From Oceanitalea stevensii (GTDB taxonomy: Bacteria; Actinomycetota; Actinomycetes; Actinomycetales; Actinomycetaceae), in NCBI RefSeq assembly GCF_014837105.1, contig NZ_JACSPO010000011.1:30907-94906 (forward strand): a DNA stretch of 64,000 bases. The letters are read 5' to 3'. Of this stretch, positions 43,468 through 52,600 are shown one piece after another. How positions within the stretch are numbered: position 1 is the stretch's first letter; each line of letters opens with the position of its first letter. Under the pieces are notes generated by a model. The model had not been told where the DNA came from. It was given only the letters and a program-made list of their open reading frames with translations, and made no database searches. Position numbers and translations under genes: made by a program.

Positions 43468-43910
43468 GATTCCCCCAGGCGGCCACCGGAGAGGTCGAGG
43501 GTGAAGCGGTGCGAGCACTCGGGGCAGGTCACCGCGGCGCGGGTGTGCCCCTCGGCGTTGACCCGGCGGTAGAGGTCCTGGAGGAAGGCGACGTCCGAGG
43601 CGAACATGTTCTCCACGACCGTCGCGTCCACCGTGGTGAGCGTGCCGAGCCGGGTGATGACCCGCCCGAGCAGGACGACGGTGGTGAAGGCGGCGTTCTC
43701 CTGCACCCGCGCGTCGTACAGGGGCAGCAGCTCGTCGCGTGCCGTGGCCAGGCGCATGGTGCCGGACCTGTGGAGCACGCCGTCGTTGTCGAGGTAGCCA
43801 CGGGGCAGCTCGAAGTCGAACTCGGTCCGCAGCGTCTCGCGCCCACCCGGGGCGGCCGTCTCCTCGACGGCCGCCTCGGGCAGGACGAGGCCGGGGGATC
43901 CTCGTCGCAT
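43464..43910 (-). CDS. Tail assembly protein with zinc-finger end
   Basis: The 148-residue protein includes LRTEFDFELPRGYLDNDGVL, MRLATARDELLPLYDARVQE and TVVLLGRVITRLGTLTTVDA, then ENMFASDVAFLQDLYRRVN, and a C-terminal CPECSHRFTLDL half zinc ribbon. Proteins of this kind lie after the tube gene in actinobacterial eCIS and related tails and are annotated as tail assembly proteins. ATG at 43910 overlaps the tube 1 stop (ATGA). Confidence 0.85.
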   Translation of the reverse strand: MRRGSPGLVLPEAAVEETAAPGGRETLRTEFDFELPRGYLDNDGVLHRSGTMRLATARDELLPLYDARVQENAAFTTVVLLGRVITRLGTLTTVDATVVENMFASDVAFLQDLYRRVNAEGHTRAAVTCPECSHRFTLDLSGGRLGES

Positions 43911-44359
43911 CAGGCGAACTCCATCTCGTCCCAGCAGACCGTGAACGTCTCGGTCATCGGCTCGGTGGACCCCGCCTTCAGCGTCCCCCCGACCTCGACG
44001 TCCTTGATCCAGCAGTTGCGGTAGTTCAGCGTCGTCACCGGTGTGCCGTCGGAGGACATGATCTTCACCGCCGCCGTCTTGCGGGCGCCGGCGAGGTCAC
44101 CCTGCATGATCTTCTTGAGCCAGTCGGTGATGGTCTTGGAGTCGGTCAGGCCCCGCTTGACCTTGAACTCCCCCGGCTTCTGCCGGCCCATCATCTGGCG
44201 GGTGATGAACTTCCCGCTCTGGTCCTGGTGCTGGTAGGCGATCTTGTCGACCTCCGCCTTCAGGCCGCTGACCTCCATGACGTAGGGCACCTGCACACCG
44301 TCGATCGTCACGCTGAACGAGTACGCCGGGGCGAGGTCCATGGCATCTGGGAGAGGCAT
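43910..44359 (-). CDS. gp19-like tail tube protein 1 (Afp1-like)
   Basis: Main inner-tube protein, 149 residues: YSFSVTIDGVQVPYVMEVSG, LKAEVDKIAYQHQDQSGKFI, and KVKRGLTDSKTITDWLKKIM are the hallmark regions, ending CWIKDVEVGGTLKAGSTEPM and FTVCWDEMEFA. Located 33 bp after the sheath gene, as in other eCIS. Six-membered rings of this protein stack within the sheath. ATG at 44359, preceded by AGGAAGTG. Confidence 0.93.
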   Translation of the reverse strand: MPLPDAMDLAPAYSFSVTIDGVQVPYVMEVSGLKAEVDKIAYQHQDQSGKFITRQMMGRQKPGEFKVKRGLTDSKTITDWLKKIMQGDLAGARKTAAVKIMSSDGTPVTTLNYRNCWIKDVEVGGTLKAGSTEPMTETFTVCWDEMEFA

Positions 44360-44392
44360 GGCGTGTTCACTTCCTTCTCAGTCGGTTCTGGG

Positions 44393-45940
44393 TCACTCGG
44401 AGACGAGGCTGGTGCCGCCCGAGAACTGGGCGAGCTGGAAGATGACGAACTCGGCCGGCTTCACCGGGGCCACCCCGATCTGACAGGTGACCTGGCCGGC
44501 GTCGATCGCCTCTGCCGGGTTCGTCTCGCGGTCGCACTTGACGTAGAACGCCTCGTCCGGCGTGAGGCCGAACAGGGCCCCCTTGCGCCACTCGTTGACG
44601 AGGAACGCCGCGATCGTCCGTTCGATGCGCGACCACAGCGCGTCGTCGTTGGGCTCGAAGACCACCCACTGGGTGCCCATGAGGATGGACTCCTCGAGGT
44701 AGTTGAACAGCCGCCGCACGTTGAGGTAGCGCCACGCGGGGTCGCTCGACAGGGTGCGCGCGCCCCAGATCCGGATGCCGCGGCCGGGGAAGCTGCGCAC
44801 GCAGTTGATGCCCACCGGGTTGAGGAGGTCGTGCTCGGCCTTGGTGAGGCTGGTCTGCAGCGCGATCGCGCCGCGGATGACCTCGTTGGCCGGAGCCTTG
44901 TGCACTCCGCGCGAGTCGTCGTTGCGCGCCCACACGCCCGCGATGTGCCCCGACGGCGGGACGAACCGGTTGCTGCCCGTCGAGGGGTCGAAGACCTTGA
45001 TGTACGGCCAGTACAGGGCGGCGTACTTCGAGTCGTAGCCGGCGCCGTCCACCCGCCAGTCCTTGATCTGCTGCGGGGAGAGGTTGGGCGGCGGGTCGAG
45101 GATCGCCAGGCGGTCCCCCATGAGCTCGCAGTGCGCGATCATCGCGAGCTGGACCGCCTGGACGGTCTCGAGGTCGATCGCGCCCTGCTCGTAGGCGGCC
45201 ATGAGGTCGGGGACGGCGAGCATCGTCACCTCGTCGATCGCCTCGAGGCCGGCGAAGCCGGTGCGCTCGGCGGCGTCCCCGACGTAGTCGTCGGCCCCCA
45301 GCCGTTCGGTCGTGACCGGCGCAGGCTCCGGGGCGGGGGCGACGAGCTCCGTCTCCCCCTTGTCCGGCTTCATGAGCGCGCTGCCCTGGGCGACCTCCTC
45401 GATCGTCACGAGCTTGGACTCGGCGCTCACCTTGGTCGCGAGGTTGTCCCCGCCCTTCTTCGTCGTGAGGCCGTCGAAGGTCTCCGCCGGCTTGCCGTCG
45501 ACGTTGACGACGAGACGGAAGCGGTCGTCGGGCGCCTTCTCGTCCTCCGGTGCGGCGACCGAGACGGTGACCCGCTTCGTGCCGACCTGCTTGGCCACCA
45601 CCCGGTAGCCGCCGAGCAGGGCCTCGGGGCGTCCGCCGACCTGCTTGCGGCCTCCGCCGGACTGCCCGTTGCCGCTGTCGGCCCCGACCCGCACGACGTA
45701 GCAGTTGCCGCCGCCGTTGAGGAAGTAGCCGTAGACGCTGTGGGCGAGGTAGGAGGTGGGGACGAAGTCGCCGAAGGTCTCGGCGAACTGGGTCCAGTTG
45801 GACACGAGGGTGGGCTCGTTGACGGGCCCCTTCGTCGCGAGCCCGACAAAGGCCGCGACGGCGGTGCCTACGCCCTCGATCGGTCGAGACCCAGCCTCGA
45901 CCTCCTCGACGTACACACCTGGTGACAGATAGGTCGGCAT
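44393..45940 (-). CDS. Contractile sheath protein
   Basis: The 515-residue sheath subunit begins with the typical MPTYLSPGVYVEEVEAGSRP and ends in the conserved sheath core: GRGIRIWGARTLSSDPAWRY, VRRLFNYLEESILMGTQWVV, FEPNDDALWSRIERTIAAFL and CDRETNPAEAIDAGQVTCQI. An insert domain lies at about residues 90-230. Only one sheath gene is present, as usual for actinobacterial eCIS. ATG at 45940 has a strong GGAGGAACG ribosome binding site. Upstream is a 130-bp gap with the 14-mer element. Confidence 0.95.
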   Translation of the reverse strand: MPTYLSPGVYVEEVEAGSRPIEGVGTAVAAFVGLATKGPVNEPTLVSNWTQFAETFGDFVPTSYLAHSVYGYFLNGGGNCYVVRVGADSGNGQSGGGRKQVGGRPEALLGGYRVVAKQVGTKRVTVSVAAPEDEKAPDDRFRLVVNVDGKPAETFDGLTTKKGGDNLATKVSAESKLVTIEEVAQGSALMKPDKGETELVAPAPEPAPVTTERLGADDYVGDAAERTGFAGLEAIDEVTMLAVPDLMAAYEQGAIDLETVQAVQLAMIAHCELMGDRLAILDPPPNLSPQQIKDWRVDGAGYDSKYAALYWPYIKVFDPSTGSNRFVPPSGHIAGVWARNDDSRGVHKAPANEVIRGAIALQTSLTKAEHDLLNPVGINCVRSFPGRGIRIWGARTLSSDPAWRYLNVRRLFNYLEESILMGTQWVVFEPNDDALWSRIERTIAAFLVNEWRKGALFGLTPDEAFYVKCDRETNPAEAIDAGQVTCQIGVAPVKPAEFVIFQLAQFSGGTSLVSE

Positions 45941-46041
45941 GATCGTTCCTCCGGGTACCGGCGAGCGTGTGGGTGAAACAGTGCGGGTGGTGCGCCGGTC
46001 GCCCGTAGTCCGCCGGGCCGCCGTCGCGGGTAGGCCGGGCT

Positions 46042-46055
46042 GCACGAAGGGGCAC
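46042..46055 (-). promoter_or_regulatory. Shared 14-mer upstream of the sheath gene
   Basis: On the minus strand the sequence is GTGCCCCTTCGTGC, 101 bases before the sheath start. The identical 14-mer lies at 56050-56063 before the 2108-residue gene, and a CTTCGTGC core lies 91 bases before the plus-strand membrane protein gene (58458-58465). Promoter or activator site is inference. Confidence 0.5.
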
Positions 46056-46070
46056 GCCCGGAGGGCCGGG

Positions 46071-46823
46071 TCAGCCCGGGTCGGCGCCCGGCACCTCCTC
46101 CTCGACGTCGTCGCGCTGGACGAACGCGCCCTGCAGCTCCTCCTCGTCCTCCTCGCGCTGGACGAACGCGCCCTGCAGCTCCTCCTCGTCCTCCTGGCGC
46201 TGGACGAAGGTGCCCTGGAGCTCCTCCTCGTCCTCCTGCCGCTGGACCGGCGCTGGTGCGGGTCCGGACATGACGGCCTCGGCCGTGGACGCCGCCTCGC
46301 GCTCGAAGCGGTCGCCGGGGTCCGAGACCCGCACGCCCGTGCCGGTGTCGCTCCCGTCGACCGGTCCGTTCCGCTGCTGCACGACGTGGGTGAGCTCGTG
46401 GGCGAGCATGGTGCGTCCCGCCGTCGACGACGGGTCGTAACGCTGGAAGACGACGTCGGAACCTACCGTGTAGGCGTGGGCGCCGACGGCGCGGGCCGAG
46501 TCGCTCGCGGCGCCGCCGCTGTGGACGCGGACGTCGGTGAAGTCGGCGCCCAGGCGGGCCTCCATGTCCGTCCGCACCTCCGGCTCCAGGGCCTGCCCGC
46601 CGCCGGAGCCGACGACGTCGAGGACGGGGGAACGCTCCGGCTGGAGAGCCTCGCCGGTGGCCTCGTTCCCCACCAGCCGCTGCAGTCCGAGCAGACCCTC
46701 CGCCCCGAGGACGTCCGGGCGGTGGGCGGCCGCGGCGCGCAGCAGGTGGGGCTCCGGTGCGGTCGGCCGGGACGTCAGCGTCGATCGTTCCCGGGACGGG
46801 TCCCGCTGGTCGTGCTCGCGCAT
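46071..46823 (-). CDS. eCIS-core (DUF4157) protein with acidic 14-residue repeats
   Basis: The 250-residue protein carries the eCIS-associated DUF4157 domain: LQRLVGNEATGEAL, MEARLGADFTDVRVHSGGAA, ARAVGAHAYTVGSDVVFQRY and the zincin-like motif MLAHELTHVVQQRNG (HExxH-type). The C-terminal 55 residues are three and a half copies of VQRxEDEEELQGxF, a strongly acidic tail. DUF4157 proteins are marker genes of eCIS loci and often effectors or cargo-related; here no toxin domain is fused. ATG at 46823 with GAGGGG. It may be a protease, processing factor or loading factor (inference). Confidence 0.88.
   Translation of the reverse strand: MREHDQRDPSRERSTLTSRPTAPEPHLLRAAAAHRPDVLGAEGLLGLQRLVGNEATGEALQPERSPVLDVVGSGGGQALEPEVRTDMEARLGADFTDVRVHSGGAASDSARAVGAHAYTVGSDVVFQRYDPSSTAGRTMLAHELTHVVQQRNGPVDGSDTGTGVRVSDPGDRFEREAASTAEAVMSGPAPAPVQRQEDEEELQGTFVQRQEDEEELQGAFVQREEDEEELQGAFVQRDDVEEEVPGADPG
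46100..46245. repeat. 42-bp coding tandem repeat
   Basis: Units of 42 bp begin at about 46112, 46154 and 46196 on the plus-strand view (CGCTGGACGAA at each), with a degenerate fourth. They encode the 14-residue units VQRQEDEEELQGTF, VQRQEDEEELQGAF and VQREEDEEELQGAF. First and second copies are nearly identical in DNA, which suggests recent expansion. Confidence 0.85.
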
Positions 46824-46931
46824 CGTCACCCCTCGGTTCGGCTGCGTCCACGGTCCCAGCGGGCGCCGTGCCGGTGAAGGGTCCGCGGTCCGTCCCAAGG
46901 GGAAGGCGCCGGTGCCCGAACGGGCGCCCGC

Positions 46932-48959
46932 TCACCGCACGAGCGACCAGTAGCCGCCGAACTCGCTGGGCACGGTGAGCCGCCCGAGCTTGCGGTACTC
47001 GCGCTGCACCGCGGTGACGACGTGGGTCATCGTCACCGTGCCGCCGTCGTCGGCCGCGAAGTACGCCGCGGTGACGGCGGCGGACCGGATCGCGCCCCCG
47101 GCCAGCTCGAAGGCGGCGGCGCAGAAGCCGAGGTCCAGGTCAGCCGCCCGCGGCAGCGCGGCGCCCAGGCACCGGTCCCACAGCCGCTGCCGCTGGGCGA
47201 CGTCCGGCACCGGGAAGTCGACGACGACGTCGAGCCGGCGGGTGAAGGCGTCGTCGATGTTCGCGCGCAGGTTGGTGGCGAGGACGGCGAGGCCGTCGAA
47301 GCTCTCCAGGCGCTGGAGGAGGTAGGCGCTCTCGATGTTGGCGTAGCGGTCGTGGGCGTCCTTGACCTCCGAGCGCTTGCCGAAGACCGCGTCGGCCTCG
47401 TCGAAGAGGAGGACGGCGTTGACGCCCTGCGCGGCGGTGAAGATCCGCTCGAGGTTCTTCTCCGTCTCCCCCACGTACTTGTCGACGACGGTCGCGAGGT
47501 CGACGACGTACAGGTCCAGACCCAGGTCCTGGGCGACGACCTCCGCCGACATCGTCTTACCCGTGCCCGAGTCGCCCGCGAAGAGGGCGACGACGCCGCG
47601 CCCGCGAGCGCCGCCGGGACGCATCCGCCAGTCGCCGAGCACCTGCTCGCGATGACGGGCACGCAGGGCGATCTCCCGCAGACCGGTGAGCGGGGGCTCG
47701 GGCAGCACGAGGTCGGCCCAGCCCACGGCGGGCCGCACCCGGCGGGCCAGCCGCTCCAGGGCCGTGCCGTTCTCGGCGCGCGCGCCGGCGAGCAGGTGCT
47801 CCACGCCGATGCTGCTCTCCCCCGCCAGACGCGCCTGCACCCGCGCGGCATGGGCGGCGCGCACGACCTGCTCGGGCCGCAGCCGCAGCTGGGAGGTGGC
47901 GGCCACCTGCTCCGGGCCCACACCGTCGGCGGCGAGCTCGGCCAGCCACAGCGCGCTGCGCTCACCGACGGTGCTCTCAGGGACGTCGACGAGGAGCGGG
48001 ACCTCCGCGGACCACGCGGGGTCCCAGCTGCGGTCCCCGACGAGCAGCACGGGCGCCTCCCCCGCGGTGAGGACGTCGAGCACCCCCGCCGGGGGCGTCT
48101 CGACCGGTCCGGCGACGACCCCGGCACCGCGCAGCCGGGCCTCGCGCAGCACGAGGCGGGCGAGCTCGACCGGCTCGGGCTCGGCCGCGAGCGCCGCGAG
48201 GTCGACGTGGACGACGCCGTGCCCGCTCGCGCGCAGCGCGCGCACGGCCAGGGCGCGCCCGGACCCGGTGGCCGGCTCACGGAGGTAGGCCAGCCGCGTG
48301 CCCTCCTCCAGGGCGCGGGCGAGCGGCACGGGGTCGCCCCACGCGACGTCCGGCAGTGCGCGCAGGAGCGGCGCGACGGAGGGGTCCGGCGTGTCGTCAC
48401 CCAGGAGGTGCCCGACGACGCGGTCGGGCACCCGCAGCGCGCGCCCGGTGAAGGCCCGTTCTCCGTCCTCGACGGTGAGGAGGCGCGCCGTCGTCAACGG
48501 GCCGTGGAGGAGGCGGGCCCGGACCTCCGCCGCGGCGAGCGGCACCCCGCACAGCGCGAGGGCCACCTCCACGATGGGCCGCCGGCGGGTGACGTCGTCG
48601 TTGAGGTATCCGTAGAGCGCCTCGAAGCGGACGTCGAGATCCCCCGCGAGGGCGACGAGGAGCAGCTCCTCGTCCAGCGGCGTGAGGCCGAAGTGGCGGG
48701 TGAGCTCGCGCAGCCGCACCCGCTCTCCGCGCGCCTCGGCGGCGTCCGCCAGCACCTCGGCGGCCGCGAGGCCTCGCCCGTCGGTGGGCGGGCGGGGGGC
48801 CGCCGGCCCGGACTCGAGCAGCCGGGTGACCATCTCCTCGCTGAAGTAGAGCCCCCGGAAGGGGTCGTCGGGCTGCGGGTCGGTGGCGCGGCGCTCGGCG
48901 ACGAGGTCACGCACCCGCTGCTCGACGACACCGAGCCGGGCCAGGAGGTGGGCGATCAC
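46932..48959 (-). CDS. AAA+ ATPase (Afp15-like)
   Basis: The 675-residue ATPase of eCIS loci. The N-terminal half is helical (LLARLGVVEQRVRDLVAERR, LRELTRHFGLTPLDEELLLV) with a degenerate ATPase-like region. The C-terminal AAA domain has Walker A FAGDSGTGKTMS near residue 457, Walker B VLLFDEADAVFG near 513, sensor region LATNLRANIDDAFTRRLDVV and VDFPVPDVAQRQRLW. Homologues in Afp and PVC clusters are needed for assembly. GTG at 48959 overlaps the Afp16-like gene (GTGA). A 108-bp gap separates it from the DUF4157 gene. Confidence 0.92.
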   Translation of the reverse strand: MIAHLLARLGVVEQRVRDLVAERRATDPQPDDPFRGLYFSEEMVTRLLESGPAAPRPPTDGRGLAAAEVLADAAEARGERVRLRELTRHFGLTPLDEELLLVALAGDLDVRFEALYGYLNDDVTRRRPIVEVALALCGVPLAAAEVRARLLHGPLTTARLLTVEDGERAFTGRALRVPDRVVGHLLGDDTPDPSVAPLLRALPDVAWGDPVPLARALEEGTRLAYLREPATGSGRALAVRALRASGHGVVHVDLAALAAEPEPVELARLVLREARLRGAGVVAGPVETPPAGVLDVLTAGEAPVLLVGDRSWDPAWSAEVPLLVDVPESTVGERSALWLAELAADGVGPEQVAATSQLRLRPEQVVRAAHAARVQARLAGESSIGVEHLLAGARAENGTALERLARRVRPAVGWADLVLPEPPLTGLREIALRARHREQVLGDWRMRPGGARGRGVVALFAGDSGTGKTMSAEVVAQDLGLDLYVVDLATVVDKYVGETEKNLERIFTAAQGVNAVLLFDEADAVFGKRSEVKDAHDRYANIESAYLLQRLESFDGLAVLATNLRANIDDAFTRRLDVVVDFPVPDVAQRQRLWDRCLGAALPRAADLDLGFCAAAFELAGGAIRSAAVTAAYFAADDGGTVTMTHVVTAVQREYRKLGRLTVPSEFGGYWSLVR

Positions 48960-49636
48960 GTGGGCTTCTTCCTCGGCTTGCGCGTGCGAGGGGCGGGGCC
49001 GGCAGGCGCCGGGGGCTTGCGCTCCTCGGGGCGAGCCCGCCGCCCGCCGGCGCGCTCCTGCGCCGGGCCGCGCATGTCGGAGATGCTGACGACGGTCGGG
49101 TCGGCGACCGGCGGGCCGACCGGGAGGGCGGCCCCGGAGCTGAAGGGGGCGGTGAGGACGACGTCGATCGAGGGCTTGAGCTGGCCACCGAGGGAGGACC
49201 AGACGTCGGCGAAGCCGCGGTCCTCCGGCGGCGGCAGGCCGACGGTCAGCGGCACGCGCAGGCCCTCGAGGTCGTTGCCGAGCATCTCCGGGGGAAGGAT
49301 CTCGACGGCGAGGAGCGCGCCGAGCAGCGCGTCGAGGAGCCGGTGCTCGTCCTCGGGGCGCGCGGTCCACGCGGTGACGAGGTAGGAGAGCTTGAACAGC
49401 CGCGGCGCGGGCACCCGGCCGGTCACCGTCCCGTCGGCACCCGTGCGGGGCGCCCAGCCGCGCTCCCTCCAGCGGGTGTCCTCGCGCAGGTCGTAGAGGT
49501 AGAGGTTGACGGTGGGGGCGTTGCGGCGCGCGGCCCACTCCGTCGTCGGCGCGTCGAGGACGACGTCGACGTCGGAGCCGTCCAGGGCGCGGGTCCGCAC
49601 GAGCTCACGCAGCGCCTCGTCGATCTCACGGATCAC
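48956..49636 (-). CDS. DUF4255 tail terminator (Afp16/Pvc16-like)
   Basis: The 226-residue protein starts MIREIDEALRELVRTRALDG and contains VDVVLDAPTTEWAARRNAPT, VNLYLYDLREDTRWRERGW and LFKLSYLVTAWTARPEDEHR, the DUF4255/Pvc16 N-terminal domain. This protein caps the tube and sheath in Afp and PVC. The C-terminal 45 residues are basic and Pro-rich (RKPPAPAGPAPRTRKPRKKP), an addition of unknown role. GTG at 49636 is three bases after the stop of the 2108-residue gene. Confidence 0.9.
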   Translation of the reverse strand: MIREIDEALRELVRTRALDGSDVDVVLDAPTTEWAARRNAPTVNLYLYDLREDTRWRERGWAPRTGADGTVTGRVPAPRLFKLSYLVTAWTARPEDEHRLLDALLGALLAVEILPPEMLGNDLEGLRVPLTVGLPPPEDRGFADVWSSLGGQLKPSIDVVLTAPFSSGAALPVGPPVADPTVVSISDMRGPAQERAGGRRARPEERKPPAPAGPAPRTRKPRKKPT

Positions 49637-49639
49637 GGC

Positions 49640-52600
49640 TCACCCCCGGGTGAGGAAGTCGGGCGGGGCGGAGGTCTCGGGCACGACGAGCATCGCCGGG
49701 GCGGCCACGTCCCCGAAGCCGGGACCGGACTCCCAGGTGGCGGTCGCGACCCGCTCGCCGAGCAGGTCACCGGGCAGGACGAGCAGCGGCGAGCGGACCG
49801 TGCCGTCCTCGGCGACGGTCACCGGCCGCACCCACGCGGTGAGGCCCGGCGCCCACGACAGCGTGAGCCGGGCGCCGGGCGGGAAGTCGGTGCCGTAGGC
49901 GAGGGTCGCCTCCCCCGGCTCCCCCACGGACGGCAGCAGCCGCAGCGCGGGCTGCAGGACGGTGAGCTCGGCGGCGTCGGAGTCGTTGGCCGGGTTCAGG
50001 TCGAGCGCCGTCGTCGTCACCGTGGCCGTCACCGGGCCGGTCCCCGCCGTCACCGGTTCCAGGGCGACGACGACGGTGCGGCTCGCGCCGGGCGCGAGCG
50101 TGCCGAGCGCGCACGGCGCCGCGGCGAGGCAGGCGTCCGGGCCGTCTGCCGTGACGGCGTCCGGGTGGGCGAACGTGAGGCGTACCCCGGTGGCCGGGCC
50201 CGACGCGTCGTTGGTGACGACGAGCCGCGCGGCGACCGGGTCCCCGCCCACCCACGCGGTCGGCTGCCCGAGGTCCACGCGCACCGCGACGTCGGCCACG
50301 ACCGTGACCCGTGGCGGGGCGACGACCTCGACGGCGGCCTCGGCGGTGTCGTTCTCGGCCAGCGGGTCGATCATCCGTGACGTGACGGTCGCCCGCGTGA
50401 CGTGGCTGCCGGCGGCGCCGATCGCCAGGGGCACGGTGACGGTGTACGTGGCGTCCACCGGGAGCGTCTGCGGCGCCGTGCACTGCAGGCCGGTGGCGGT
50501 GGCCGCACAGCCCGCGGGAACGCTGACGAGGTGCTCACCGCCGCCCGGCAGCGCGACGTCGAGGAGCACGCCCCAGGCCGGCGAGGGGCCGTGGTTGGTC
50601 GCGGTCACCGTCATGTCCACCTGCTCCCCGACGTCGACCTCGGTGTCGGAGGCGGTGACGACGACGCCGAGGTCGGCCCAGGGCTGGTGGTCGAGGTCGG
50701 CGAAGCCGTGGCGCAGCCCCGGGACGACACCGTCGCGCAGCACCACCGGCTCGCCGCCCGTGGCCGGCACGGAGAGGAGGGCGTCGGCGCCGTCGTCGCC
50801 GGCCCCGCGGCCGACGACGGCGATCGAGCTGCCGTCCAGCGACCAGTCCGGGTCGGCCGGGGTCCACGACTGGTCGCCGGGGCCCGCGACCCGCAGCGGC
50901 TCCGCGACGCGGTAGGCGCCGCCCTCCGGCTCGCCCGCGACCTCGACGGTGTACAGCGCCTCCCAGGAGAAGTCGTCCTCGAAGGCGACGAAGGCCAGCC
51001 GCGTGCCGTCCGGGGACCACGCCGGCATCCACCCGGTCAGCGACTGGTCACAGGACCCGGTGGGACCGGGGCACGTCTCCGGCACGACGACGACGGGGCT
51101 GGCCTCCTCGCCGTCGACGTCCACCACCCACAGCTGGCCGCCGGCCTCGACCGCGAGCCGTTCCCCGTCCGGCGACCACGTGGGAGCGGTCACGCCGCCC
51201 GGCAGCCCGGCGTCGAGCAGGCGCACGTCGCCGCTGGCGAGGTCGACGAGCGCGAGGCTGCTGCCCTCGCTGAAGGACCGGACGAAGGCGAGACGCGTCC
51301 CGTCGGGTGACCACGCCGGCTCCTCGTCGCTCGCCGCCGGGTCGCGGTCGTAGTCGAGCGGCGTGACGGCGACGAGGCCGGTCTCGCCCGCCTGTGTCGT
51401 GCCGACCATGAGGCGCTGGCGTCCCTCGAGGGAGTACGACGACCCGACGGTGCCGTCGGCGACGAGCTCACGGTCTGCGGCAAAGGCCAGGCGCCGCCCG
51501 TCCGGGGAGTAGCTCGGGTGGGTCTCGTGGGCGCGGTGCTCCTGCCCGAGCGGGTCGGTGGGCCGCTCGTCGGCGAGGACGCGGAACTCCTCGCCGTCGG
51601 CCCAGAAGACGTCGGCGAGGTCGGAGGGCAGCTCGCTGCCGAGGTCGGGGACGTAGCCGAAGGCGAGGCGCGGCTCGACGCCCGTGCCCGGGACGCGTGC
51701 CTCGACGACGACGACGGTGCTCGCCGTGTCGTTGCCCGGCACCGGGTCCAGGGTGCCGGCCGTGACGGTGCCGGTCACCTCGTGCTCGCCCGGTTCGTCG
51801 AAGACCACCGTGAACGTCAGCTCGAGGTCCGCCCCCGGCGCGAGCGGCCCCGCCTGCGTGCACGTCGCGGAGGCACCCGAGACCGAGCAGCCGGCAGGCG
51901 CGTCGACGACGCGCTGCCCGGGCGGCAGGGTGAACGTCACGGTCAGGCCCCACGCCGGGGAGGGGCCCCCACTGGTGACGACGGCGGTCAGCTCGGCGGG
52001 CGTGCCCGCGACGACGGGACCGGCCGCCGGGCGCAGGGTCACCCCGACGTCGCTCCACGGCTGGTAGGCCGGGTCCCCGTAGCCGCCGGGAGCATCCTCG
52101 CCCCACTCGTCCACGCGGACCTCGGGCGTGCCGCCGCCCGCCGGGACGGCGTAGAGGGCCGGCCACTGCTCGCCGGCGACCCGGCCGACGAAGGCGACCT
52201 CGGTGCCGTCCGGTGACCAGGCCGGGTGCCAGGCCGCCTCGAGCGTCCCCGGTGGCTGCTCGCCCTCGGCGTCAGCCGGGCGGCCGGCGAGCACGCGGCT
52301 GGCGCTGACGGCGTAGAAGCCGTCGACGGGCTCGGGCGCGAAGTCGTGGACGACGACCGCCGAGTACTCCGGGGCGTCACCGAAGACGGTGGCGTCCCCG
52401 GCAGCGACCTGGGCACCGTCGGGAGACCACGCCGGCGCCACGGCCGCCACCGGCTCGACGCACTCGACCGGCGCGCCCGAGCAGCCCGCGGCCGGCGTGC
52501 CGGCGGGGTACCAGCTGCCGTCGTCGAGGTGGACGACCCACAGCTCCTCGTTCTCGGTGCGGTACCCGTCGACCGCGACCACGAGCCGCTGCCCGTCCGG

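Noticed and set aside
46100..46245. Possible CRISPR-like array
   Set aside because: The repeat is contiguous, in frame and without spacers; it encodes the DUF4157 tail.
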